A stretch of 64,000 nt of DNA from Pinirhizobacter soli (GTDB lineage Bacteria; Pseudomonadota; Gammaproteobacteria; Xanthomonadales; Rhodanobacteraceae), in assembly GCF_015905305.1 (NCBI RefSeq), contig NZ_JADZLQ010000003.1:1-64000 (forward strand). The letters are read 5' to 3'. Below the pieces are notes generated by a model, which was given only the letters and a program-made list of their open reading frames with translations, made no database searches and was not told where the DNA came from. The position numbers and the translations under genes were made by a program. Of the stretch, positions 1 through 8,422 are shown in pieces. The first letter of the stretch is position 1; the number at the start of each line of letters is the position of its first letter.

Positions 1-84
1 GCTACTGCTGTGCTGCCGTTCGACTTGCATGTGTTAGGCATGCCGCCAGCGTTCAATCTGAGCCAGGATCAAACTCTTCACTTA
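1..84 (-). rRNA. rrs: 16S ribosomal RNA, 5' end only (partial)
   Basis: The reverse complement of bases 1-84 is the highly conserved start of bacterial 16S rRNA. It contains the universal 27F primer region (AGAGTTTGATCCTGGCTCAG) followed by the ACGCTGGCGGCATGCCTAACACATGCAAGTCG block. The mature 5' end is placed near base 84 by comparison with the E. coli 16S start. The rest of the gene lies outside the window to the left. It is transcribed away from tyrS, from the promoter at 411-438. Confidence 0.96.
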
Positions 85-240
85 AGTTTTCGACCGGTCC
101 GAAGACCAATCTATCTTTCCGAAGCGTTTATCCAACTCTCGCTAGACATATTGCTATGTATTGCTTGAGTGGGACGCTTGCATTTCATTTGGACACGCTA
201 CGTATCCAGGCAAGACGCCCACACAATTCACCTGCGCACA

Positions 241-252
241 CTGTCAAAGATC
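241..252 (-). promoter_or_regulatory. rRNA leader boxA-like antitermination site
   Basis: In the 16S leader the minus strand reads GATCTTTGACAG. A few bases further on comes a TTGTGTGGGCGTCTTG stretch that resembles the boxA/boxC arrangement of gammaproteobacterial rrn leaders (CTCTTTAACA ... CTGTGTGGGCACT). BoxA binds NusB/S10 in rRNA antitermination. The position, about 160 bases before the 16S 5' end and downstream of the promoter, fits. Confidence 0.55.
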
Positions 253-410
253 GTTTCGCCGAACCCGGTTTTACCGGATTCCCTCAGGACGTTTCGTCCG
301 AGGTGAGCCGCCCATTCTACATCGCTTTCAGAGTCCGTCAACACCCCGGTTTCACTTTCTGTGGGGTCCCGGCGGTCCGTCTTTCGACGTTGGGCGACTG
401 CGGGCCGCGA

Positions 411-438
411 ATAATACGAAACGTGAAGTTTTTGGCAA
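411..438 (-). promoter_or_regulatory. rRNA operon promoter
   Basis: On the minus strand a -35 box TTGCCA (438-433) and a -10 box TATTAT (416-411) are separated by 16 bases. A G+C-only discriminator (GCGGCCCGC) follows, typical of stringently controlled rRNA promoters. The sequence just upstream of -35 contains an AT-rich block (GAAATTTC) that could act as an UP element. Transcription would start near base 404 and run through the leader to the 16S gene. Confidence 0.65.
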
Positions 439-453
439 GCGGTTGTTGCGAAG

Positions 454-497
454 AAATTTCACGTTGTGCGCCAATCCACTGATGCACAACGAAATTT
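454..497 (-). terminator. Hairpin between tyrS and the rRNA promoter
   Basis: Immediately after the tyrS stop codon the minus strand has AAATTTCGTTGTGC (497-484), a 14-base loop, then GCACAACGTGAAATTT (469-454). This gives a stem of about 14 bp with a 2-base bulge, followed by CTTCGC. It may terminate tyrS before the rrn promoter. The T-run is short, so a terminator role is plausible but not certain. Its distal arm also overlaps the place of a promoter UP element. Confidence 0.4.
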
Positions 498-501
498 ATT
501 T

Positions 502-1713
502 TCAGTGAGCGACCAGCCGGACCCGGGCAAAGTTGCGTTTGCCCACCTGCAGGACCCCCTCGAAGCCGGGCGCGAAGACACGCTGCGCGTCTTCGACCAC
601 TTCGGCATCGATACGCACGGCGCGTTCCTTCAATTTGCGGCCCGCTTCGGAGTTGCTGGCAGTAAGGCCGGCCGCGGTGAGCAAGGCGCCCAGGCGAAGA
701 CCCTCGGCAGGCACCATGAGGTCCGACAAGGGCAGCAACGAGGTATCGCCCTCCCCACGCACCACGGCGTGCCAGCCGGCGATGGCGAGGTCGGCGGCAG
801 CGGCGTCATGGAAACGGGTGGCGAGTTCGCGAGCCAGCCTGAGCTTGGCGTCGCGCGGGTTCAGTGCGCCGCTCACGATGTCCGCTTTCATCACCGCGAT
901 ATCGTTCAGGCTGGTTTCGAAGCTCAGCAACTCAAACCAGCGCCACAGGAGGTCATCGTCGATCTTCAGCGTCTTGGTGACGATGTCGATGGCAGGCTCA
1001 TTGATGCCGATGTAGTTGCCCAGTGATTTGGACATCTTCTGCACGCCATCGATGCCTTCAAGCAGCGGCATCGTCAGCACGATCTGCGGCGGCTGCCCAT
1101 AGTGTTCCTGCAGACCACGGCCCATCAACAGGTTGAAGGTCTGGTCGGTACCGCCAAGCTCCACATCGGCCTTCAGGGCGACGGAGTCGTATCCCTGCAC
1201 CAGTGGGTACAGGAATTCATGGATGGCGATGGGCTGTTGCGCGGCATAGCGCTTGGCGAAGTCGTCGCGCTCGAGCATGCGCGCCACGGTGAGTTGCGAG
1301 GACAACCGGATGAGGTCGGCCGCGTCCATCTTGCCGAACCACTCGGAATTGAAGCGAAGCTCGGTGCGCTCGCGATCGAGCACCTTGTACACCTGCTCGG
1401 CGTAGGTATTGGCATTGGCCAACACGTCTTCGCGGGTAAGCGGCTTGCGGGTGACGTTCTTTCCCGTGGGGTCGCCGATCATCCCGGTGAAGTCACCGAT
1501 CAGGAAGATCACCTGGTGCCCCAGGTCCTGGAACTGCCGCATCTTGTTCAGCAGCACGGTATGACCCAGGTGCAAATCGGGCGCCGTGGGATCGAACCCG
1601 GCCTTCACGCGCAGCGGCCGACCGGTCTTCAGCCTCGCTTCGAGCTCCTCGCGCTTGATGATGTCGGCGGCACCGCGGCCGATGATGGCCAGCGCCTGGT
1701 CGATCTCGTTCAT
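502..1713 (-). CDS. tyrS: Tyrosyl-tRNA synthetase
   Basis: Charges tRNA-Tyr with tyrosine in the cytoplasm. The 403-residue protein has the class I HIGH-type motif (HLGH, residues 48-51), the tyrosine-site stretch [15 protein letters not shown], the KMSKS loop in the second third, and a C-terminal S4-like RNA-binding segment ([15 protein letters not shown]). Its length fits the TyrZ/TyrRS2 subgroup common in this order. The ATG at 1713 is chosen because GAGGAAGAAG directly precedes it. A TTG five codons upstream would overlap this ribosome binding site. The gene lies just upstream of the rRNA operon on the same strand. Confidence 0.96.
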   Translation of the reverse strand: MNEIDQALAIIGRGAADIIKREELEARLKTGRPLRVKAGFDPTAPDLHLGHTVLLNKMRQFQDLGHQVIFLIGDFTGMIGDPTGKNVTRKPLTREDVLANANTYAEQVYKVLDRERTELRFNSEWFGKMDAADLIRLSSQLTVARMLERDDFAKRYAAQQPIAIHEFLYPLVQGYDSVALKADVELGGTDQTFNLLMGRGLQEHYGQPPQIVLTMPLLEGIDGVQKMSKSLGNYIGINEPAIDIVTKTLKIDDDLLWRWFELLSFETSLNDIAVMKADIVSGALNPRDAKLRLARELATRFHDAAAADLAIAGWHAVVRGEGDTSLLPLSDLMVPAEGLRLGALLTAAGLTASNSEAGRKLKERAVRIDAEVVEDAQRVFAPGFEGVLQVGKRNFARVRLVAH

Positions 1714-1814
1714 CTTCTTCCTCAAATTTTCGAACGGCGGCCGTCACCCAAGTGAACGTCCGGTTAAGTGGATGTTAACCAAAAAAGTGGTGCAAATGCT
1801 TGATCGAAAAGGCG

Positions 1815-1844
1815 TTGACGCGCTTCTCACAAGGCCGTTATGGT
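1815..1844 (+). promoter_or_regulatory. Possible promoter of the M23 peptidase gene
   Basis: TTGACG (1815-1820) and TATGGT (1839-1844) are spaced by 18 bases. Transcription would start near 1851, upstream of the ATG at 1879 but downstream of an in-frame ATG at 1840. This argues for the later start of the peptidase gene. Confidence 0.35.
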
Positions 1845-1878
1845 ACGCGACAATCTTGTTGCAACGGAATTTCGGGGC

Positions 1879-3327
1879 ATGGCCGAAACGAAACGGATCG
1901 CGCACGCAGTGCGCCGCCAAGCGATCCGCCGTAAGGCGCAGCGTCGGCATTCCCACTTTTATGATCGTTGCGCGCATTGGACGTTCAATCGCAACGCCTC
2001 GCACGAGCCGCTGAAATGGCATCGCGAACGCTGGATCCTCGGCGGCCTGGCCCTGCTGGTGGTGGTGCTTTCAGGATTGGTCATTCCGGCCTGGGCCGGT
2101 GCCATGCGCACCAATCCCGTACCGCCGGTACATGCACTGCTTCCGCTCAGGCTGCCGACCGTCATCGACACGCCGGCACCGCCAAAAGCCCTGAGTGAAG
2201 AATGGCAAAGCGTACAAGTGCAACCGGGCCAGACCCTCTCGGATATTTTCCAGTCGCAGGGACTTACCCTCACCGACCTTCAACACGTAATGGATGCGTC
2301 GGATAATTCCCGCGCACTGCACCACATCAGCGTGGGGCAGGAATTCCAGTTCCTGATCGACGATCACAACAAGCTCGCCGGCATCCGCTTCGACCAGGAT
2401 GAAAACAGCCGCGCCACCTTGCGCCTTGATGGCGACAAGCCGCTGCTTACCGCCGATTCGCGCGCGGTGGAAACACGCGAGCACATCGCCCACGGCGATA
2501 TCGACGGTTCGCTGTTCGGTGCCGGCGCCAAGGCCGGCATGAGCAACGCGATGATCCTCAAGCTCGCCGAGGTCTTCAAATACGACATCGACTTCGTGCA
2601 GGACCTGCGCGTGGGCGACAGCTTCACGGTGATCTACGACGACGTGTACCGCGATGGCGCGTACCTGCGCGAAGGCGACATCGTCGCCGCGGAGTTCGTC
2701 AACCAGGGCAAGCACTACACCGCGTACCGCTTCCGCAACAGCGACGGCAAGTTCGGTTATTACAGCCAGGAAGGCCGTCCGCTGCAGGGCTCGTTCCTGC
2801 GCATCCCGGTGGACTTCACCCGCATCTCCTCGCAGTTCAGCGCCGGCCGCCTGCATCCGATCCTGGGCACCATGCGCGCGCACAAGGGCGTGGACTACGC
2901 AGCCCCGACCGGCACGCCGATCCACGCCGCGGGCGACGGCGTGGTGAAGTTCAAGGGGTGGATGAATGGCTACGGCAACTTCGTGGTGATCCAGCACAAC
3001 GGCACCATCAGCACCGCCTACGGCCACATGTCGCGCATCGGCAACATCAAGGTGGGCCAGCGCGTGCAGCAGGGCAGCACGATCGGCTTCGTCGGCATGA
3101 CCGGCCTTGCCACCGGCCCGCACCTTCATTACGAATTCCGCGTCAACAACGTGCAGCGCGACCCGCAGACGGTCACCCTGCCCAAGCCCGAGCCGCTGCC
3201 GGGCGCCCAGCTGGCGAAGTTCCGCAGCGAAGTAGTGGCGCCGCAACTGGCCCGCATCAACGCGATCACCAGCAACGTGAAGATGGCCAGCGCCGAGCAC
3301 ACCGGCGCACGCGGCAACGTCGAATAA
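1879..3327 (+). CDS. M23 family metallopeptidase with LysM/OapA-like domain (MepM type)
   Basis: Predicted murein endopeptidase anchored in the inner membrane and acting in the periplasm. The 482-residue product has a basic N-terminus, one membrane segment (GLALLVVVLSGLVIPAW, about residues 38-54), an OapA/LysM-like domain (VQPGQTLSDIFQSQGLTLTD), and a C-terminal M23 (LytM) domain. The zinc ligands are in place: H in GRLHPILG, HKGVD, and HLH in GPHLHYEF. So it should be catalytically active, unlike the degenerate LytM activators. The start at 1879 (MAETKR) is preferred over 1840, which would lie inside the likely promoter. anmK follows after 10 bases, so the two probably form a cell-wall operon divergent from tyrS. 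Confidence 0.93.
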   Translation: MAETKRIAHAVRRQAIRRKAQRRHSHFYDRCAHWTFNRNASHEPLKWHRERWILGGLALLVVVLSGLVIPAWAGAMRTNPVPPVHALLPLRLPTVIDTPAPPKALSEEWQSVQVQPGQTLSDIFQSQGLTLTDLQHVMDASDNSRALHHISVGQEFQFLIDDHNKLAGIRFDQDENSRATLRLDGDKPLLTADSRAVETREHIAHGDIDGSLFGAGAKAGMSNAMILKLAEVFKYDIDFVQDLRVGDSFTVIYDDVYRDGAYLREGDIVAAEFVNQGKHYTAYRFRNSDGKFGYYSQEGRPLQGSFLRIPVDFTRISSQFSAGRLHPILGTMRAHKGVDYAAPTGTPIHAAGDGVVKFKGWMNGYGNFVVIQHNGTISTAYGHMSRIGNIKVGQRVQQGSTIGFVGMTGLATGPHLHYEFRVNNVQRDPQTVTLPKPEPLPGAQLAKFRSEVVAPQLARINAITSNVKMASAEHTGARGNVE

Positions 3328-3337
3328 GGGACTAACC

Positions 3338-4453
3338 GTGGGCGGTGCCGGCGAGCTTTACCTTGGCCTGATTTCCGGCACCAGCGCCGATGGCATCGAT
3401 GCCGCGCTGGTCGCCTTCGACGGCGACGCGCCGTCACTGGTGCATGGCATCACCCATCCGTGGCCCGACGATGTACGCGCCAGCGTGCTGGCACTCTCGC
3501 AAGGCGAGAAACACCTTGACCTGGATGCCTTCGGCCGGCTGGACGTGGCCATCGGCCGTTGCTTCGCGGACGCCGCGAACGCCGTGCTGGCAGCCTCGGG
3601 CACTCAGGCGTCGCAGGTAAAAGCCATCGGTTCGCACGGCCAGACATTGCGCCACCGCCCCGGCGGGGACTACCCGTTCACCCTGCAACTGGGCGACCCC
3701 ACGGTGATCGCCGCCCACACCGGTATCGACACCGTGGCCGATTTCCGCCGCGCCGACGTCGCCGCCGGCGGCCAGGGCGCGCCACTGGTGCCGGCGCTGC
3801 ATGCGGTGGTGCTGGGCAAGCCTGGCGAAACCCACGTGGTACTTAACCTGGGCGGCATCGCCAACATCACCGTGCTGGGCCCCGATGGAAGCGTCGTAGG
3901 CTTCGACACCGGCCCTGCCAGCGCGCTGATGGACGCCTGGTTCCGGCGCCACCATGGCGGCGCCTACGATGCCGGCGGTGCCTTTGCCGCCAGTGGCAAG
4001 GTGGATGAGGCCCTGCTGGGCCGGCTGCTGAGCGACCCCTACTTCGACCTTCCCGCGCCAAAAAGTACCGGGCGCGAATATTTCCACCTGACATGGCTCG
4101 ATCCGCAGCTTGGCGCCCAGGCCGCAGCGGACGTGCAAGCCACCCTGCTCGAACTCACCGCGCGCAGCATCGCCCTAGCCATCGACCGCGATGCGCCAGC
4201 GGCAACGCAGGTGACCGCCTGTGGCGGCGGCGTCCACAACGCGGTGCTGATGCAGCGCCTGGCGCAGCTGATGCCCACGCGGAAGGTCGCCAGCAGCGGC
4301 GAGGCGGGCATCGATCCGGATTTCGTCGAAGCCATGGCTTTCGCCTGGCTCGCGCGTCGTTATGAACTTCGGTTGCCGGGGAACCTGCCCGCAGTGACAG
4401 GGGCCCGCGGCCCGCGGGTACTGGGCGCGCTGCACCGGGCACCGCGCAACTGA
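3338..4453 (+). CDS. anmK: Anhydro-N-acetylmuramic acid kinase
   Basis: Cleaves and phosphorylates 1,6-anhydro-MurNAc to MurNAc-6-phosphate in peptidoglycan recycling. The 371-residue protein begins with the family signature GLISGTSADGIDAALV. It has GSHGQTLRHRP, the catalytic-region motif GFDTGPASALMDAW and the late glycine-rich ATP-site element TACGGGVHNAVLM. The start is GTG with AAGGG seven bases upstream. It follows the M23 peptidase by 10 bases, and the muropeptide permease gene ampG lies 0.4 kb further on, so this is a wall-recycling neighbourhood. Confidence 0.95.
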   Translation: MGGAGELYLGLISGTSADGIDAALVAFDGDAPSLVHGITHPWPDDVRASVLALSQGEKHLDLDAFGRLDVAIGRCFADAANAVLAASGTQASQVKAIGSHGQTLRHRPGGDYPFTLQLGDPTVIAAHTGIDTVADFRRADVAAGGQGAPLVPALHAVVLGKPGETHVVLNLGGIANITVLGPDGSVVGFDTGPASALMDAWFRRHHGGAYDAGGAFAASGKVDEALLGRLLSDPYFDLPAPKSTGREYFHLTWLDPQLGAQAAADVQATLLELTARSIALAIDRDAPAATQVTACGGGVHNAVLMQRLAQLMPTRKVASSGEAGIDPDFVEAMAFAWLARRYELRLPGNLPAVTGARGPRVLGALHRAPRN

Positions 4454-4768
4454 TCAACCGCCGCCGACGGCGACTTTCCTTTCTTCGAGCATGGCTGCAC
4501 GGCAGAGTTCTTCGCGGGAAGCTGCGGCCAGGGCACACAGGGCTTCGTCGAAGGCGGCTTGCTCGCTGGCATCCCAGGTGCCGGCCAACCGGGCGATGTC
4601 ACCGGGGACGACCAGCATGTCGTTGAAGGTGTCACCCGGACTCATGCCCAGGCCATAACGGAGGGCATGCAGGATCACTTCGTTGATCGACCAGCGGCGT
4701 TCGCGCGCAAGCGATTTGATCCGCTCGGCGGTGGCGTCGTCGATATGTCTTACTACGATATCCGGCAC
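4454..4768 (-). CDS. Ribbon-helix-helix (Arc/FitA-like) DNA-binding protein
   Basis: A 104-residue protein whose N-terminus looks like a ribbon-helix-helix fold: a short beta strand (PDIVVRHIDD) followed by two helices (ATAERIKSLARERRWSINEVILHALRYGL). This is the arrangement in Arc- and FitA-type regulators, including many antitoxins. The GTG start at 4768 is chosen because GGAG lies nine bases upstream, and an earlier ATG would add an unrelated arginine-rich tail. No toxin gene is adjacent. It is convergent with anmK, with the stop codons abutting. The C-terminal 50 residues are not recognised, and its target is unknown. Confidence 0.8.
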   Translation of the reverse strand: MPDIVVRHIDDATAERIKSLARERRWSINEVILHALRYGLGMSPGDTFNDMLVVPGDIARLAGTWDASEQAAFDEALCALAAASREELCRAAMLEERKVAVGGG

Positions 4769-4871
4769 GTGCGGTTTCTCCGGCCCATGCCCCCTGTGAT
4801 GCCGATTCTGCGTCAAGAACCGGCCTGTGTCCAACCCGCCGGAAAGTCTGGGGTGTCCGGGCTATTTCCGG

Positions 4872-6197
4872 TCAGGAAGAGGAGCTTGCCTGCCCCTGGT
4901 CGGCCGCCGGATCGTCGACGACGGCAAGCCCGGGCAACTTTTTCCAGAGCCATGCCAGCACCAGCAAGGTCGGCACGATCGACACCGTGCTAAGCACGAA
5001 CAGGGCCGGGTAACCGGAATCGCGCACCAGGAAACCGGAAAAGCCGCCGATCACTTTCCCGGGAAGGTTGGCAAGCGAACTGAGCAAGGCGTACTGCGTA
5101 GCGGTGAAGCTGCGGTTGACCAGCCCGGACATGAAAGCCACGAGCACCGGCCCGGCAAAACCTTGCGCAAAATTATCGCCCGACAGCGTAGCCACGAAAC
5201 TCCAGGTCTGGCCCGGGTACGACGCCATCAGCAGGTAAAGCAGGTTCGACACCGACACGCCGATCGCCGCGATCACCAGCAGCTTGCGGATATCCATGCG
5301 CGTCACCGCATAGCCGCCCAGGAGCGCACCGACGATGCCCACGATCACGCCATAGACCTTCGACACCTCGGCGATCTGCGTCTTGGTGAAACCGGCATCG
5401 AGGTAGAACGGGTACGCCATGACGCCCAGCATCTGGTCCGGCAACCGGAACAGGCCGACGAACACCAGCAGGCAGAAGGCCAGGCCCAGGCCGTAGCGCC
5501 GGAAAAAATCCCGGAAGGGCCCGATGAAACCCTCGCGCACCGCGGTGACGATGTCCTGCCGTTCGCGCACGCGGTGTTCGGGTTCGGGCACCACCAGCAC
5601 GGTGACCAACGGCACCAGCAACACCAGCGCAATCACGGCATAGCCCTTCTGCCAGCCGATGTTGTCGGCCAGCAACAGGATGCCCGCGCCACCGGCGATC
5701 AGGCCGCCGCGATAACCCAGCGTGTAGGTGGCGGCCAGCGCGCCTTGCGCCTCGCGCGGGGCGATCTCCACGCGGTAGGCATCGACCACGGTATCGATGG
5801 TGGCGCCGGCGAAGGCCGCCAGCAGGGTGACCGCCATGAAGCGCGGCAGCGACATGTCCGGCGGCATGCAGGCCATGCCGATGAAACCGCCCGCCAGCAG
5901 CACCAGCGCGAACAACAGCCATCCTCGCCGCTGGCCCAACCGGCAGAACAGCGGCAGGCGCAAGCGGTCCACCAGCGGCGCCCAGAGGAATTTGAAGTTA
6001 TAGGTAAAGGTGACGAAGCTCGCCAGGCCGATCGCGCCGTAATCGATGCGCGATTCCTTCAGCCACGCCGACAGGCTGTTGCCCACCAGCAAAAACGGAA
6101 TGCCCGAGGCAAAGCCGAAGAACAGCATGGTGATCGCGCCCGGCTGGGCGAAGGCCTCGCGAATGCCGGCAAGGCCTTTGTAACCGCGGCTGGTCAC
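4872..6197 (-). CDS. ampG: AmpG family muropeptide permease (MFS)
   Basis: Inner-membrane major facilitator that imports GlcNAc-anhydroMurNAc peptides for recycling. The 441 residues give about 12 hydrophobic segments and AmpG-style motifs: FFGFASGIPFLLVGNSLSAWL near the N-terminus, LWAPLVDRLRLP after the second helix, and DTVVDAYRVE. The GTG start at 6197 overlaps the xthA stop (GTGA), which indicates translational coupling. The longer open frame to 6356 would lie within xthA and is rejected. Other MFS transporters share this fold, but the motifs and the nearby anmK favour AmpG. Confidence 0.88.
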   Translation of the reverse strand: MTSRGYKGLAGIREAFAQPGAITMLFFGFASGIPFLLVGNSLSAWLKESRIDYGAIGLASFVTFTYNFKFLWAPLVDRLRLPLFCRLGQRRGWLLFALVLLAGGFIGMACMPPDMSLPRFMAVTLLAAFAGATIDTVVDAYRVEIAPREAQGALAATYTLGYRGGLIAGGAGILLLADNIGWQKGYAVIALVLLVPLVTVLVVPEPEHRVRERQDIVTAVREGFIGPFRDFFRRYGLGLAFCLLVFVGLFRLPDQMLGVMAYPFYLDAGFTKTQIAEVSKVYGVIVGIVGALLGGYAVTRMDIRKLLVIAAIGVSVSNLLYLLMASYPGQTWSFVATLSGDNFAQGFAGPVLVAFMSGLVNRSFTATQYALLSSLANLPGKVIGGFSGFLVRDSGYPALFVLSTVSIVPTLLVLAWLWKKLPGLAVVDDPAADQGQASSSS

Positions 6198-6967
6198 TTT
6201 ACGTTGTAGTCCACGATATAGGGCGCGTGGTCGGAGAATCGCTGCTCGCGGTAGATCGAGCAATCGCGCAAGGCGGCGCGCAGCGAGGGCGTCACCACCT
6301 GGTAGTCGATGCGCCACCCCACATTGTTGGCCCGGGCCGCGCCGCGGTTGGACCACCAGGTGTATTCCACGGCATCGGGCTTGAGCGCACGGAAGCTGTC
6401 GACCCAGCCTCGGTCATGGAACAGGGTATCCAGCCATGCGCGTTCTGCGGGCAGGCAGCCGGAGTTCTTCTGGTTCGAACTCCAGTTCTTGATGTCGTTC
6501 TTGGTGTGCACGATGTTCCAGTCACCGCACAGCACGTAGTCGCGGCCGGAGGCCAGCCATTCGTCGAGGATCGGCAGCAGCCAGTCCATCACGCCGAACT
6601 TGTAGCCCTGGCGCAAGTCGCCGGAGGAACCGGACGGGATATAGAACGACACCACGCTCAGGTTGCCGTAGCGCGCCTCTATATAGCGCCCTTCGCAATC
6701 GAAGTCTTCCCGGCCCAGGCTGGTAAGCACGGCGTCGGGCTCGCGCTTGGAATAGATGGCCACGCCGCTGTAGCCCTTCTTGCTGCGAGCGTCGTGGTAG
6801 AAGCAATGATGCCCGTCGGGACGGAACATCGGGTCGGAGAGCTGGGCTTCCTGGGCCTTGGTCTCCTGCAGGCAGACGACATCCGCATTTTGCGAACGCA
6901 ACCAGTCGAACACGCCCTTGGTGGCGGCCGAGCGGATGCCGTTGGCGTTCAGGGAAATGATGCGCAA
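6194..6967 (-). CDS. xthA: Exodeoxyribonuclease III
   Basis: AP endonuclease and 3'-5' exonuclease of base excision repair. The 257-residue EEP-fold protein has LNANGIRSA, the metal-binding Glu in CLQETKAQ, YSGVAIYSK, CGDWNIVHTKNDIKN, RIDYQVV and the catalytic SDHAPY at the end. The start is the TTG at 6967, giving MRIISLN as in homologues. Frames reaching to 7039 add an arginine-rich tail with no family match. It overlaps ampG by four bases and is divergent from pyrE. Confidence 0.93.
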   Translation of the reverse strand: MRIISLNANGIRSAATKGVFDWLRSQNADVVCLQETKAQEAQLSDPMFRPDGHHCFYHDARSKKGYSGVAIYSKREPDAVLTSLGREDFDCEGRYIEARYGNLSVVSFYIPSGSSGDLRQGYKFGVMDWLLPILDEWLASGRDYVLCGDWNIVHTKNDIKNWSSNQKNSGCLPAERAWLDTLFHDRGWVDSFRALKPDAVEYTWWSNRGAARANNVGWRIDYQVVTPSLRAALRDCSIYREQRFSDHAPYIVDYNVK

Positions 6968-7068
6968 TGGATTGATCCGGTATGACCTGCGCCCATCATA
7001 GCAACCGGCTGGCCGGGACCTCAGGCCCCGCGATAGCATGGGGTTCTTTGCCGCATGCGAGAACCGAG

Positions 7069-7713
7069 ATGGAAGCCTACCAGCGCGATTTCCTCGACCT
7101 CACCCTCGAGCGCGAGGTGCTGCGCTTCGGGAGCTTCCAACTGAAGTCCGGGCGCATCAGTCCGTATTTCTTCAACATGGGGCGCATCGATTCAGGCGCT
7201 GCCCTCGCCCGCCTGGGGTCGGCCTATGCGGCGGCGGCGTTGCGCGCCGGGGTCGGCTTCGACATGTTGTTCGGGCCGGCCTATAAGGGCATCGCCCTGG
7301 CCGCGGCCACCGCCATGGCGCTTGCCAACGACCACGGCCGCGACCTGCCCTGGGCTTATAACCGCAAGGAAGCCAAGGACCACGGTGAAGGTGGCCTGCT
7401 GGTGGGGGCAAAGCTTCAAGGGCGGGTGTTGATCGTGGACGACGTGATGACCGCCGGCACCGCCGTGCGTGAATCGCTGGACCTGATCCGCGACCAGGGC
7501 GCCATCCCGGCTGGCGTGTTGATCGCCATGGATCGCCAGGAACGCGGCAAGGGCGAACGCTCCGCCGCACAGGAAGTAGCCGCCGACCACGGCATCCCGG
7601 TGATCGCCATCGCCAGCCTCGCCGACGTCATGGCCCTGGCCGGCGAGCGGCCGGAGCTCGCCGCCCACCGTTCCGGGCTGGAGGAATACCGCCGGCAATA
7701 CGGGGTGGTGTGA
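7069..7713 (+). CDS. pyrE: Orotate phosphoribosyltransferase
   Basis: Converts orotate and PRPP to orotidine-5'-phosphate in pyrimidine biosynthesis. The 214-residue product has [19 protein letters not shown] at the N-terminus, the flexible-loop basic region [13 protein letters not shown], and the PRPP-binding motif [14 protein letters not shown]. The ATG at 7069 (MEAYQRDFL) matches the family length of about 213-219 residues. The divergent xthA start is 100 bases away, so their promoters share this gap. Confidence 0.96.
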   Translation: MEAYQRDFLDLTLEREVLRFGSFQLKSGRISPYFFNMGRIDSGAALARLGSAYAAAALRAGVGFDMLFGPAYKGIALAAATAMALANDHGRDLPWAYNRKEAKDHGEGGLLVGAKLQGRVLIVDDVMTAGTAVRESLDLIRDQGAIPAGVLIAMDRQERGKGERSAAQEVAADHGIPVIAIASLADVMALAGERPELAAHRSGLEEYRRQYGVV

Positions 7714-7752
7714 CGCTTCCTGGCGGCTATACTCGCCCGCAGGAGGGAATTC

Positions 7753-8406
7753 ATGCGCCGATCGTTTCGTTTTGCCCTGTCGCTCGCGCTTTGCGCGGCG
7801 GCCACGATGGCATTTGCCCAGAAGGGCCCCTCGTTCCGCTTCAAGTGGAAAGACGGCGCCGGCCAGGCCCACTACAGCGACGTGCTCACCACCGATGCCA
7901 TGAAATACGGCTACGACGTGGTGAACGACGCCGGCATGGTAGTGCAGCATGTCGACCGCCAGCTCACGCCTGAGGAACTTGCCGCCGCCAAGCGCGCGGC
8001 TGATGCCAAGTTAGTGCAAGATGCCAATGCCCAGGCCCAGCGGCAGGCGGATGTGCAGATGCTCGCCGCCTATCCCGACGAAGCCTCGTTCACCCAGGCC
8101 AAGCAGGCGGAAATGGATTCGCTCGACCAGACCATCCACACCACGCAGGGCAACCTTGCCAGCCAGGAAAAGGCCCTGACCGACCTCCTGCAGCGCGCCG
8201 GCGACCTGGAACGCGCCAACCAGCCGGTGCCGAAGTTCCTGAGCGACAGCATCGCCGGACAGCGCACCACGGTGTCAGCCATCCGCAGCACGCTTGAGCG
8301 CCAGCAGGCCAACCGCGCCAACGCGCAGCTGAAGATGGAAGGCCAGGTGCGCCACTACCGCGAACTGCGCAAGGCCCAGCAGGATCAAAACTCCGCCGGG
8401 CAATAG
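7753..8406 (+). CDS. DUF4124 domain-containing exported protein
   Basis: A 217-residue protein with a clear Sec signal peptide (MRRSFRFALSLALCAAATMAFAQ). It is followed by a short DUF4124-like segment (RFKWKDGAGQAHYSD), the pattern seen in many small periplasmic proteins of Lysobacterales. The remainder is a long, alanine- and glutamine-rich, probably coiled helix. An AGGAGG ribosome binding site sits six bases before the ATG. It lies 39 bases behind pyrE and may be cotranscribed. The biochemical role of this family is not known. Confidence 0.85.
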   Translation: MRRSFRFALSLALCAAATMAFAQKGPSFRFKWKDGAGQAHYSDVLTTDAMKYGYDVVNDAGMVVQHVDRQLTPEELAAAKRAADAKLVQDANAQAQRQADVQMLAAYPDEASFTQAKQAEMDSLDQTIHTTQGNLASQEKALTDLLQRAGDLERANQPVPKFLSDSIAGQRTTVSAIRSTLERQQANRANAQLKMEGQVRHYRELRKAQQDQNSAGQ

Positions 8407-8422
8407 GCTGGGGTATCGGTGC

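Noticed and set aside
2071-3300. Long minus-strand frame (409 codons) opposite the M23 peptidase gene
   Set aside because: Histidine-, valine- and alanine-rich shadow of the plus-strand gene with no family motif; such antisense frames are common in this high-GC DNA.
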